Source: Kitasatospora sp. NBC_00315 (GTDB lineage Bacteria; Actinomycetota; Actinomycetes; Streptomycetales; Streptomycetaceae). From it: a stretch of DNA of 64,000 bases. The notes beneath the pieces were generated by a model. The model was given only the letters and a program-made list of their open reading frames with translations, did not search any database and was not told the origin of the DNA. The translations under genes and the position numbers were made by a program. The stretch spans positions 7,502,001-7,566,000 of the forward strand of contig NZ_CP108025.1 of the NCBI RefSeq assembly GCF_041435095.1. Direction: 5' to 3'. Positions 56,537-64,000 of the stretch are shown in pieces; the first letter of the stretch is position 1; each line of letters starts with the position of its first letter.

Positions 56537-57468
56537 GCACATCCACCACCGCCGCCGCCTCCACCGGCCGGCGCGGCCGCGCCGCCCTGTCCGAGGGCGC
56601 CCGGCAGGAGCGCAGACTCGGCCTGCTGCTCTGCGCGCCCGCCGTGATCGTGATGGTCGCGGTCACCGCCTACCCCATCGCCTACGCGATCTACCTCTCG
56701 CTGCAACGCTACGACCTGCGGTTCCCGGGCCAGGCCCACTGGGTCGGGTTCAGCAACTACGGAGCCGTGCTGTCCTCGCCGTTCTGGTGGCAGGCGCTCT
56801 GGGTGACGGCTCTCATCACGGTGGTGTCGGTGGCCGTCGAGCTGGTGCTCGGGATGGCGCTGGCACTGGTGATGCACCGGGCGATCTTCGGCCGGGGCAC
56901 GGTCCGCACCGCCGTGCTGATCCCGTACGGCATCGTCACCGTCGTCGCCGCGTACTCCTGGCAGTACGCCTGGACCCCCGGCACCGGCTACCTGGCCGCA
57001 CTGCTGCCCGCCGGCAGCGCCCCGCTGACCGACCAGTGGCAGGCCATCGGGCTGATCATCCTGGCCGAGGTGTGGAAGACCACCCCCTTCATGGCGCTGC
57101 TGCTGCTGGCCGGCCTCGCGCTCGTCCCCGGTGAGACGGTGCGGGCCGCGATGGTCGACGGCGCGACCTTCTGGCAGCGGCTGCGCCTGGTGATCCTGCC
57201 GCTGATGAAACCCGCGATCCTGGTGGCGCTGCTGTTCCGCACCCTCGACGCGTTCCGGATCTTCGACAACATCTACGTCCTGACCGGTGGCTCCAACGAC
57301 ACCGGATCGGTGTCCATCCTGGGCTACGACAACCTCTTCACCGCCCTCAACCTGGGCATCGGGTCGGCCATCTCAGTGCTGATCTTCCTGTGCGTGGCGG
57401 CGATCGCCTTCGTCTTCATCAAGATCTTCGGCGCGGCCGCGCCGGGCGGCGAACCGGAGCGGCGATGA
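56533..57468 (+). CDS. ABC sugar transporter permease (SugA-like)
   Basis: Predicted 311 residues. After a Ser/Thr/Ala-rich start come six transmembrane segments. The EAA-type loop that contacts the ATPase reads [20 protein letters not shown], with downstream LPLMKPAI. It is the MalF/SugA-type partner. GTG 56533 overlaps the binding-protein stop; its own stop overlaps the next ATG. Confidence 0.92.
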   Translation: MSTSTTAAASTGRRGRAALSEGARQERRLGLLLCAPAVIVMVAVTAYPIAYAIYLSLQRYDLRFPGQAHWVGFSNYGAVLSSPFWWQALWVTALITVVSVAVELVLGMALALVMHRAIFGRGTVRTAVLIPYGIVTVVAAYSWQYAWTPGTGYLAALLPAGSAPLTDQWQAIGLIILAEVWKTTPFMALLLLAGLALVPGETVRAAMVDGATFWQRLRLVILPLMKPAILVALLFRTLDAFRIFDNIYVLTGGSNDTGSVSILGYDNLFTALNLGIGSAISVLIFLCVAAIAFVFIKIFGAAAPGGEPERR

Positions 57469-58298
57469 TGTCCCACCGCAGCAGGACCCTCACCGGCTGG
57501 GGCGTCGTGAACGTCCTCGTGGTGCTGTACGCGCTGTTCCCGGTGTGGTGGATCGTCGCCCTGTCGTTCAAGGACCCGAGCACGCTCAGCGACGGCGACT
57601 TCATTCCCCGCAAGTGGACCTGGGAGAACTACCACGGGATCTTCCAGACCTCGGAGTTCACCCGGGCCCTGGTCAACTCGATCGGCATCGCGGTGATCGC
57701 CACCACGATCGCCGTCGTGTTCGGCACGATGGCGGCGTACGCCGTGGCCAGACTCCGCTTCCCCGGGAAGCGACTGCTGATCGGGATGTCACTGCTGATC
57801 GCGATGTTCCCGCCGATCTCGCTGGTCTCGCCGCTGTTCAACATCGAGCGCGTGCTGGGCATCTTCGACACCTGGCTGGGATTGATCATCCCGTACATGA
57901 CCTTCTCGCTGCCGCTGGCGATCTACACCCTGTCCGCGTTCTTCCGCGAGATCCCCTGGGATCTGGAGAAGGCCGCCAAGGTGGACGGCGCCACCCCCTG
58001 GCAGGCGTTCCGGCTGGTGATCGCCCCGCTCGCCGCACCCGGCGTGTTCACCACCGGGATCCTGGTGTTCATCTTCTGCTGGAACGACTTCCTCTTCGCG
58101 ATCTCGCTGACCTCCACCACCGCGGCACGCACCGTCCCCGCGGCGATCGCGTTCTTCACCGGCAGTTCGCAGTTCCAGCAACCGACCGGCTCGATCGCCG
58201 CGGCCGCCGTGGTGATCACCGTGCCGATCGTGATCTTCGTGCTGCTGTTCCAGCGCCGCATCGTCGCCGGCCTCACCGCCGGCGCAGTCAAGGGATGA
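57465..58298 (+). CDS. ABC sugar transporter permease (SugB-like)
   Basis: Predicted 277 residues, six transmembrane segments, EAA loop [19 protein letters not shown] near 187. It is the MalG/SugB-type partner. ATG 57465 is followed at once by a second ATG, and the first overlaps the previous stop (ATGA) with GGAGCGG before it, so the first is chosen. Confidence 0.92.
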   Translation: MMSHRSRTLTGWGVVNVLVVLYALFPVWWIVALSFKDPSTLSDGDFIPRKWTWENYHGIFQTSEFTRALVNSIGIAVIATTIAVVFGTMAAYAVARLRFPGKRLLIGMSLLIAMFPPISLVSPLFNIERVLGIFDTWLGLIIPYMTFSLPLAIYTLSAFFREIPWDLEKAAKVDGATPWQAFRLVIAPLAAPGVFTTGILVFIFCWNDFLFAISLTSTTAARTVPAAIAFFTGSSQFQQPTGSIAAAAVVITVPIVIFVLLFQRRIVAGLTAGAVKG

Positions 58299-58332
58299 GC
58301 CCGCCCACCCGGGCGGACCAGGAAGGCAGACC

Positions 58333-59520
58333 GTGGCCGAGATCGTCCTCGACGGCATCACCAAGCGCTACCCGGACGGCGCTCTCGCCGTCCACGACTT
58401 CAACCTCACCATCGCCGACGGCGAGTTCGTCATCCTGGTCGGCCCCTCCGGCTGCGGCAAGTCCACCACCCTCAACATGATCGCCGGACTGGAGGACATC
58501 ACCGAAGGCACCCTGCGGATCGACGGCCGGGTGGTCAACGACCGCGCGCCCAAGGACCGTGACATCGCCATGGTGTTCCAGAGCTACGCCCTCTACCCGC
58601 ACATGAACGTCCGCGACAACATGGGCTTCGCGCTGCGGCTGGCCAAGACGGACAAGGCCGTCGTCAACGCCAAGGTCGAGGAGGCCGCCCGCATCCTCGA
58701 CCTCACCCAGCACCTGGACCGGAAGCCCGCCAACCTCTCCGGCGGCCAGCGCCAGCGCGTCGCGATGGGCCGCGCCATCGTCCGGGACCCGAAGGCCTTC
58801 CTGATGGACGAACCGCTCTCCAATCTCGACGCCAAACTCCGCGTCCAGATGCGCACCCAGATCGCTGCCCTGCAGCGCAGGCTGGGCACCACCACCGTCT
58901 ACGTGACGCACGACCAGGTCGAGGCCATGACCCTGGGCGACCGGGTCGTGGTGATGCGCGGAGGCGTCGTCCAGCAGGTCGGCACTCCCCAGGACCTCTA
59001 CGACGGACCGGTCAACCTCTTCGTCGCCGGGTTCATCGGCTCACCCGGCATGAACCTCCTGGCCGCGACGCTCGAGCAGGGGCGTCTTCGGACCTCCCTC
59101 GGCGATCTGCCGCTCGAGGACCGCGTCCGCCGGCGACTGGAGCGCCAGGACGCGCCGCGCGAGCTCATCGTCGGCATCCGGCCCGAGGACTTCGAGGACG
59201 CCGCCCTCGCCGGCGAACGGCACGCCGGCCACACCTGCACCGCCACCGTCGACGTCCGGGAGTCCGTCGGCTCCGACGTCTACGTCCACTTCACCGAGGA
59301 GGGCGGCCCGACCGGTACAGCCGAACTGGCCGAGCTCGCGGCGGACTCCGGCCGAGCCGACACCGGAATGCAGGGCCACCGGATCGTCGCCAGGCTCAGC
59401 CCCGCCACCCGGGCCGCCGAGGGCAGCGCGCTCGATCTGTGGCTCGACGTGTCCCGCATCCACGTCTTCGACCCCTCCACGGGCACCAATCTCACCCACC
59501 CCGAGCGACAGGAACCGTAG
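58333..59520 (+). CDS. ABC sugar transporter ATPase (SugC/UgpC/MsiK-like)
   Basis: Predicted 395 residues. Walker [10 protein letters not shown] near 37, signature [15 protein letters not shown] near 135 and Walker [16 protein letters not shown] near 157 are intact. The C-terminal 150 residues form the MalK-type regulatory OB-fold domain ([11 protein letters not shown]). GTG 58333 follows GGAAGG, 34 nt after the permease stop. It completes the importer. Most streptomycete sugar importers lack such a gene and share MsiK, so a dedicated ATPase is notable. Confidence 0.94.
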   Translation: MAEIVLDGITKRYPDGALAVHDFNLTIADGEFVILVGPSGCGKSTTLNMIAGLEDITEGTLRIDGRVVNDRAPKDRDIAMVFQSYALYPHMNVRDNMGFALRLAKTDKAVVNAKVEEAARILDLTQHLDRKPANLSGGQRQRVAMGRAIVRDPKAFLMDEPLSNLDAKLRVQMRTQIAALQRRLGTTTVYVTHDQVEAMTLGDRVVVMRGGVVQQVGTPQDLYDGPVNLFVAGFIGSPGMNLLAATLEQGRLRTSLGDLPLEDRVRRRLERQDAPRELIVGIRPEDFEDAALAGERHAGHTCTATVDVRESVGSDVYVHFTEEGGPTGTAELAELAADSGRADTGMQGHRIVARLSPATRAAEGSALDLWLDVSRIHVFDPSTGTNLTHPERQEP

Positions 59521-59710
59521 GGCCGCACCGCACAGGCGCGTCGGCGCGACCCACCCTCTCGACGGCCGGTACCGAATCCGAGGCGGTGGTCGGAAGGAGG
59601 GCGGACGAGACGGTCAGCGCCAGGATGACGAGACGGACGGAGAACCCTCTTATCGGGCCGCGCGCGGGGTGGCCCGGCCGCCGGGTGGGGCGGCTGCTCT
59701 TCTCCGCGTG

Positions 59711-59759
59711 CGGGTGGAGGTGGGGTCAGGTGGAGGGGTGGTGAGGGGGCGGAGGGGGC
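59711..59759. repeat. G-run-rich stretch (possible G-quadruplex)
   Basis: The plus strand has five runs of three to five G within 50 bases, directly downstream of the stop of the leftward small gene at 59763. It could fold as a quadruplex on the non-template side. Confidence 0.5.
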
Positions 59760-59762
59760 CGG

Positions 59763-60086
59763 TCAGCGGGAGCGGCCGGTGGGCGTCGGCGGCGGGTTGC
59801 CGGGTGGCTCCTGCGGGGCCGGGTGGACGCTGACGCGGTGCAGGCGGTCCGCCAGACGGAGCGTGAGGTCGAGTCGCCCGTCGAGGTCGAGGAAGTAGCG
59901 GACCTGGTCGGCGGCGTTCGGCCGGGTCAGGAAGTACTTGAAGGCGCCCGCCTGGAACTCGGAGACCGGCAGCACGCACAGGGCGTCCCAGAGGGCGGCG
60001 AGGGCGTCCGGGAGATGCTGGAAGCGGGCCGGGGCGGTGATGTCCTCGATCTCGACGATGACGGGCCCTTGGGCGTCGGTGTTCAT
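59763..60086 (-). CDS. Small protein of unknown function coupled to an ATP-binding protein
   Basis: Predicted 107 residues. It reads IVEIEDITAPARFQHLPDAL, WDALCVLPVSEFQAGAFKYF, then LTRPNAADQVRYFLDLDG and a Pro-rich tail. It is soluble. I do not recognise a domain. ATG 60086 overlaps the stop of the HATPase gene (ATGA) and an AGGAG site precedes it, so the two are co-translated. That makes it a candidate partner or target of the kinase-like protein. Confidence 0.7.
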   Translation of the reverse strand: MNTDAQGPVIVEIEDITAPARFQHLPDALAALWDALCVLPVSEFQAGAFKYFLTRPNAADQVRYFLDLDGRLDLTLRLADRLHRVSVHPAPQEPPGNPPPTPTGRSR

Positions 60087-60547
60087 GCGGCGGCGCTCCT
60101 GTCGTCGGCCGTGACGGTGCACCAGACGGACTTGCCGACGCCGTCGGGGCGGGGCAGGCAGCCCCAGCGGTGCGAGAGGTGCTCGACGAGGAAGAGCCCG
60201 CGCCCGGACTCCGCGTCGTGGTCCGGCGGTTCGGCGGTCGTCGGGGCGGCGGGAAGGCCCTCGCCGGCGTCGTGGACCTCGATCCGCAGCTCGGCGGCGC
60301 AGAGCGTGAAGCGGACGAGGATCAGGCGGCCGGGCGGCACCCGGGGGTGCTCGACGGCGTTCGCGACCAGCTCGCTCAGCAGCAACTCGCCGACTTCGGC
60401 CAGTCGTTCGCTGCGCTCGGGATGGGCGGCGAGGAACTCCCGGAGCAGTTGCCGGGCGGCGCCGGCGGACCGGCGGCGTCTGGGGAGCCAGCTCGACTGC
60501 TCGTGCGTGGCGGGGGACAGGGATGGGCTGGCGCAGATTTCGGGCAT
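60083..60547 (-). CDS. ATP-binding protein, anti-sigma-factor kinase type (HATPase_c_2)
   Basis: Predicted 154 residues, lone GHKL ATPase: N-box LLLSELVANAVEHPRVP near 58, DAGEG near 93, GRGLFLVEHLSHRWG near 115. This is the AbaA/RsbW-like type often found next to WhiJ-like regulators and DUF397 proteins, as here across a 206-nt divergent promoter region. It probably regulates development or stress through protein contact or phosphorylation. Confidence 0.87.
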   Translation of the reverse strand: MPEICASPSLSPATHEQSSWLPRRRRSAGAARQLLREFLAAHPERSERLAEVGELLLSELVANAVEHPRVPPGRLILVRFTLCAAELRIEVHDAGEGLPAAPTTAEPPDHDAESGRGLFLVEHLSHRWGCLPRPDGVGKSVWCTVTADDRSAAA

Positions 60548-60753
60548 GGCGACCCTCTCTATGCGGCTACGCAGGGCGTGCGATCCGTCACGCTCAGCAT
60601 TGCGCCTGATATATCGTCAGTGCAAGCTGAATGCCTCAAGATGCAAAATCTCATCTGCTGTCATTCGAACGCTACTTTCGCCAGCCCGGGCAAGTAGCGT
60701 TGGCCTCGCCGAAGCAGGCAGACTGGCGCCGTGAGGTCCAAGAGGGGGAGTAG

Positions 60754-61602
60754 ATGACGCAACCCACGGTTCGCCGACGGCAACTCGGCAACCAGCTGCG
60801 CGGACTCCGGGAGAAGCGGCAGTTGACCCTGGACGACGTGGAGAGGCTCACCGGAATCACCGCAGCGAAGCTGTCGAGACTGGAGACGGCCCGGTCGGCG
60901 GCCAAACCGATGGACATCGAGCGCTTGGCCGAGGCGTACGGGTGCGACGAGCCTCTTCGTGCGGCGTTGGTTGCGGTGGCCAAAGACGGGAACAAGCGCG
61001 GCTGGTGGTTCAACTACATCGACGTTCTTGAGCCCTGGTATGCCGATCAGATCAGCCTGGAGTCCTCCGCCTCGACGTTCAGGACCTACCAGTCCCACTT
61101 CATCCCCGGGCTCTTCCAGACGGCGGACTACGCGCGAGCGATCATCACGCGGTTGGGTCTCGGGATCTTGCCCTCGGACGTGGAAGCACGAGTACGCGTT
61201 CGGAGAGAGCGACAGTCCGTCCTGACCCAACCCCAGCCGTTGGACGTGTGGGCGGTCATCCACGAGGCGGCGCTGCGGAGCCGCGTCGGAGGCGCCCAGA
61301 CCATGCGCGGCCAATTGGAGAAGCTGCTCGAACTGGCGGCGCTTCCCAATGTCACCATCCAGGTGATGCCAGCGGACGCCGGAGTGCATCCGGGCATGAA
61401 CGGTGCCTTCGCCATCATGGGTTTCCCGGAGTCTGCGCTCGACGTGGTCTTCGTGGAGGGCATGCTGAGCAGTCAGTGGGTCGAGGAGCCGGCAGAGGTC
61501 AGCATCTTCGACCGGGCCTTCCGGGAGATCACCGCTGACGCCTGGCCACTTGAGAAGTCGCTCGACTTCATCGCTGCACAGAAAGAAGAGATGACCACAT
61601 GA
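60754..61602 (+). CDS. WhiJ-like XRE transcriptional regulator (DUF5753)
   Basis: Predicted 282 residues. The N-terminal helix-turn-helix is of the XRE type (QLRGLREKRQLTLDDVERLT, AKLSRLETARSAAK). The rest is DUF5753 (SSASTFRTYQSHFIPGLFQT, YARAIITRLG, MRGQLEKLLELAALPN, VHPGMNGAFAIMGFPE). Streptomycetes carry many such regulators paired with a small DUF397 protein; WhiJ is the known example affecting sporulation. ATG 60754 follows GGGGGAG; the stop overlaps the DUF397 start (ATGA). Confidence 0.93.
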   Translation: MTQPTVRRRQLGNQLRGLREKRQLTLDDVERLTGITAAKLSRLETARSAAKPMDIERLAEAYGCDEPLRAALVAVAKDGNKRGWWFNYIDVLEPWYADQISLESSASTFRTYQSHFIPGLFQTADYARAIITRLGLGILPSDVEARVRVRRERQSVLTQPQPLDVWAVIHEAALRSRVGGAQTMRGQLEKLLELAALPNVTIQVMPADAGVHPGMNGAFAIMGFPESALDVVFVEGMLSSQWVEEPAEVSIFDRAFREITADAWPLEKSLDFIAAQKEEMTT

Positions 61603-61817
61603 ACAGCTTCCTGCCGCGCTCTGCCGCTCTGGGACTGCACTGGCAGAAGTCGAGCTACAGCGGAGCGAACGGCGACTGTGTCGAACTCGCGGAGGCGGGT
61701 ACGGTCTCGTACGTCCGTGACTCGAAGGACCCCGAGGGGCCCGCGCTGCTGTTCGCCGCCGAGGCGTGGGCGGCGTTCGTCGCCGGGGTCAAGGCGGGGG
61801 AGTTCACGGGCGCCTGA
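61599..61817 (+). CDS. DUF397 protein (partner of WhiJ-like regulator)
   Basis: Predicted 72 residues with the whole DUF397 pattern: LHWQKSSYSGANGDCVELAE, VRDSKDPEGPALLF and a C-terminal AWAAFVAGVKAGEF. These small proteins act as partners of the adjacent XRE regulator, in an arrangement compared to toxin-antitoxin pairs. Coupled to the regulator by ATGA. Confidence 0.93.
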   Translation: MNSFLPRSAALGLHWQKSSYSGANGDCVELAEAGTVSYVRDSKDPEGPALLFAAEAWAAFVAGVKAGEFTGA

Positions 61818-62193
61818 CCGGTTCCTGCGCCGGTGCCGACCGTGGAGGATGCGGTCGGCACCGGGGACTACCAGGCGTCGAGGTCGGTGAGGAAGTCCCT
61901 GATGTCACGGAACGATTCCTGCCCGCAGAGCGGTTGCGCTCCGACCCCGGGCGATCAGACGCAGGATGTCGGACCGGGCGCCGGCGGCCCGGCTGCCACA
62001 CGGCGCCGTTGCGGGCAGGCCCCAGGTCGACGAGGCCACGGATCGACGGCGACGCCGGAGGCAGGGTGGTTCGCCTGAAGGTGCCACGAGCGGCGCGGCG
62101 GCCGTGACGGGGGAAGGCGGCAACGGTTCGGCCGGTCACCGGACGACCCGAGAAGGCCCCCGGCGGCCGCATCCGCCGGGGGCCCGGTGCCGG
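61818..62193. other. Intergenic stretch with a possible gene remnant
   Basis: No full gene. On the minus strand a short frame ends with SFRDIRDFLTDLDAW and a TAG stop near 61870; upstream of about 61955 the frame is closed by a stop, so it is probably the tail of a lost gene. A terminator for the ArsR gene lies at 62156-62183. Confidence 0.4.
62156..62183 (-). terminator. Hairpin terminator after the ArsR-type gene
   Basis: Perfect 11-bp arms (62156-62166 with 62173-62183) and a 6-nt loop, 11 nt beyond the stop of the leftward gene. Confidence 0.75.
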
Positions 62194-62571
62194 TCAGTTC
62201 TGCGGGGTCCAGGCCGCGACCAGGTCGAGCAGCCCGGGGAAGCGGGCGTTGAGGTCGTCCACGCGTACGTGGCTGCGCCGCTCCAGCCCGTACTGGCGCT
62301 GGCGCGTCAGCCCCGCCTCGCGCAGCGCCTTGAAGTGGTGCGTGAGCGAGGACTTGGGCCGGTCGATACCGAACCAGCCGCAGGAGTGGTCGAAGTCCTC
62401 GGACTCCAGCAGGAGCTTTCGGACGATGGTCAGCCGCAGCGGGTCGCTGAGCGCGCCCAGCACGTTCTCCAGGCGCAGTTCGTCGACGGCCGGCTCGGCC
62501 AGCGGTTCGGGCAGGGCGGACGGCTCCGGGAGCACCTTGAAGGCGGGTGCGTCGGCCGTGGTCATGGGCAT
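62194..62571 (-). CDS. ArsR-type winged-helix regulator
   Basis: Predicted 125 residues. The winged helix reads NVLGALSDPLRLTIVRKLLL, then SSLTHHFKALREAGLTRQRQ and YGLERRSHVR. No clear metal-binding Cys pair is seen (one Cys in HSCGWFG), so the effector may be organic. It is divergent from an MFS transporter, and a perfect palindrome lies between them. Two in-frame ATGs (62571 and 62565) follow GAGGAG; the first is used. Confidence 0.9.
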   Translation of the reverse strand: MPMTTADAPAFKVLPEPSALPEPLAEPAVDELRLENVLGALSDPLRLTIVRKLLLESEDFDHSCGWFGIDRPKSSLTHHFKALREAGLTRQRQYGLERRSHVRVDDLNARFPGLLDLVAAWTPQN

Positions 62572-62605
62572 GGGCGGCTCCTCAACTCCTCATAACTCGA
62601 TTCCT

Positions 62606-62633
62606 ATGCAGTACGACTTCTATCGTACTGCAT
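62606..62633. promoter_or_regulatory. Operator palindrome between ArsR-type and MFS genes
   Basis: Perfect 11-bp arms ATGCAGTACGA and TCGTACTGCAT flank CTTCTA, 35 nt from the regulator start and 59 nt from the transporter start. The surroundings are AT-rich, as for overlapping divergent promoters. It is the probable binding site of the ArsR-type protein for both genes. Confidence 0.85.
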
Positions 62634-62691
62634 GCTAAGTTTGACTCGACTCGTACTGCTGGAGCCAGCGATCAGATCGGGAGGAATCGTC

Positions 62692-63945
62692 ATGTCCGAG
62701 ACCGGGACCGTACCCATCCAGGCCGTCGAGGAGGTGCAGCACACCGCGACCGCCGGGGCCGCCGCCGCCCCCCTGTGGTGGGTGTGGCTGGCCGCCTGGC
62801 CGGTGACCGCCGTCTTCGTCCTCTCGAACGCGGCCACGCCGCTGTACGTCCTGTGGCAGCGCGACATCGGCTTCTCCAAGGGCACCCTGACCGTGGTGTT
62901 CGCCTTCTACATCGTCGGCCTGATCGGCTCGCTGCTGGTCTCCGGCGTGGTCTCCGACCGGATCGGCCGCAAACCCGTCCTGCTCCCGGCGCTGGCCCTC
63001 GGGCTCGCCGCCTGCCTGATCTTCGGAACCGCCACCAGTGTGGCCGCGCTGATCGTGGCGCGGCTGTTCACCGGCATCGCGGTCGGCGCGGTGGTCTCGG
63101 CCGGCATGGCCGCGGTCACCGACGTCGCCGGACCGGAGCGCAAGCGGATCGCCGCCCTGCTCGCCTCCTGCGCGATGGTCTTCGGAGCCGGCCTCGGCCC
63201 GCTGCTCGCCGGCGTGCTCTCCGAGCTGGTCCCCGGGCCGACGGTCACCGTGTTCGTCGTCGAGGCCGTGGTCCTGGCCACCGCCGCGCTGGTCGTGGTG
63301 CGGATGCCGGTACGCCGTCCCGAGAGCCGGGGCAAGGGCGCCTGGATCCGGGTGCCCGGCGTCCCGAGCGGCAACGGCCGTCAACTCGCCCTCGGCATCG
63401 CGGTGTTCGCGCCCGGCATCACCGCCACCTCGTTCGTGCTCTCGCTCGGCCCCTCGCTGCTCTCCGGGCTGCTCGGCACCACCAACCGGATCGTCGCCGG
63501 CGCCATGGCGTTCGTGATGTTCCTCACCGCCACCGGCGTGCAGTTCGCCGTCCAGAAGCTGCGCCGCCGCACCATCCTGACGGGCGGCGCGGTGAGCACC
63601 ACGCTGAGCATGGTCGCGCTGATCATCGCCGTGCACTCCGAGGCGGTCGCGGTACTGATCATCGCCGCACTGCTGGCCGGTGCCGGCCAGGGCCTGGGCC
63701 AGCTCGGCGGCCTGTCGCTGCTCAACTCCACGATCGCGCCGCAGCGGCTCGCGGAGGCCAACGCGGCCCTCAACGTGGGCGGTTACATCCCGGCCGGCAT
63801 CCTGCCCGTCTCGGCCGGCTACCTCAGCGACGCGGTGGGCCTGACCAACGGCGCCACGATCTTCGGCGCCGTCCTGACCGCCCTCGCGGTGATCGGCGGT
63901 CTGGTGGTCCTGGCGACCAAGCGCCAGGTGACCGATCCGGCCTGA
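62692..63945 (+). CDS. MFS transporter regulated by adjacent ArsR-type protein
   Basis: Predicted 417 residues with twelve transmembrane segments. The loop motif GLIGSLLVSGVVSDRIGRKP lies between helices 2 and 3, with GVALG-type glycine-rich helices such as ARLFTGIAVGAVVSAG. The N-terminal 35 residues are hydrophilic. It resembles uncharacterised sugar or drug MFS members; the direction is probably export given the ArsR-style control. ATG 62692 follows GGGAGGA; the longer frame from 62632 runs through the operator. Confidence 0.9.
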   Translation: MSETGTVPIQAVEEVQHTATAGAAAAPLWWVWLAAWPVTAVFVLSNAATPLYVLWQRDIGFSKGTLTVVFAFYIVGLIGSLLVSGVVSDRIGRKPVLLPALALGLAACLIFGTATSVAALIVARLFTGIAVGAVVSAGMAAVTDVAGPERKRIAALLASCAMVFGAGLGPLLAGVLSELVPGPTVTVFVVEAVVLATAALVVVRMPVRRPESRGKGAWIRVPGVPSGNGRQLALGIAVFAPGITATSFVLSLGPSLLSGLLGTTNRIVAGAMAFVMFLTATGVQFAVQKLRRRTILTGGAVSTTLSMVALIIAVHSEAVAVLIIAALLAGAGQGLGQLGGLSLLNSTIAPQRLAEANAALNVGGYIPAGILPVSAGYLSDAVGLTNGATIFGAVLTALAVIGGLVVLATKRQVTDPA

Positions 63946-64000
63946 GCGGCCGGTACCGGACAGTACGCCCGACCGGGGGCGGCGCACCGTGACCAGCGGT

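Overview
The window is very GC-rich DNA with the codon use, GTG starts, 4-base ATGA/GTGA overlaps and gene families of a Streptomycetaceae chromosome (Streptomyces or a close relative). Family markers for this are a LAL-type LuxR regulator, WhiJ-like/DUF397 pairs, lone HATPase proteins, an actinomycete gas vesicle cluster and CsbD proteins. No rRNA, tRNA, CRISPR array, complete insertion sequence or prophage was seen.

Positions 1-21500 hold one end of a modular type I polyketide cluster. Two consecutive PKS genes read leftwards. The first (6921-14000) carries a loading AT-ACP and module 1 (KS-AT-DH-KR-ACP). The second (6931 to beyond the left edge) carries module 2 (KS-AT-KR-ACP) and module 3 (KS-AT, cut by the edge). 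To their right lie a short-chain dehydrogenase, a type II thioesterase, a LAL regulator and a cytochrome P450 with an alanine-rich partner. The early chain is predicted to be a monocarboxylic starter, a methylmalonyl unit processed to a double bond, then a methylmalonyl unit left as an alcohol: a macrolide-like start.

Positions 21700-27100 are a loose stretch: remnants of a LuxR regulator and of an SDR gene, small stress proteins (hydrophobic peptide, CsbD), an ATP-binding regulator, a DUF1330 protein, and a TetR/MFS efflux pair with a striking doubled operator.

Positions 27290-37786 are the most unusual part. Two paralogous DUF4331-TPR sets flank an HX4DH nickel/cobalt permease (NiCoT). The left set is DUF4331-sortase-TPR (minus strand). 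The right set is DUF4331-TPR-NicO transporter with a histidine-rich loop-lipoprotein (plus strand). A palindrome built like a nickel-responsive Nur box lies before the permease. Together they look like an undescribed cell-envelope system linked to nickel or cobalt.

Positions 38103-41339 are a four-gene translationally coupled cassette (acyl-CoA dehydrogenase-like, PIG-L deacetylase, NodS-like methyltransferase, family 2 glycosyltransferase) ending in a seven-copy heptamer repeat. Positions 41479-51295 are a stress and gas vesicle island: Rieske/DUF2231 protein, ferritin-like protein, CsbD, gvpZ/gvpY-like genes divergent from gvpO-A-F-G-J-L-S-K, an SRPBCC protein and a HAD phosphatase. Positions 51505-59520 hold a PaoABC-like molybdenum hydroxylase followed by a complete LpqY-SugABC-like sugar importer with its own ATPase. 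The right end carries an ATP-binding protein/WhiJ-like/DUF397 developmental-type set and an ArsR-regulated MFS transporter with a perfect operator palindrome.
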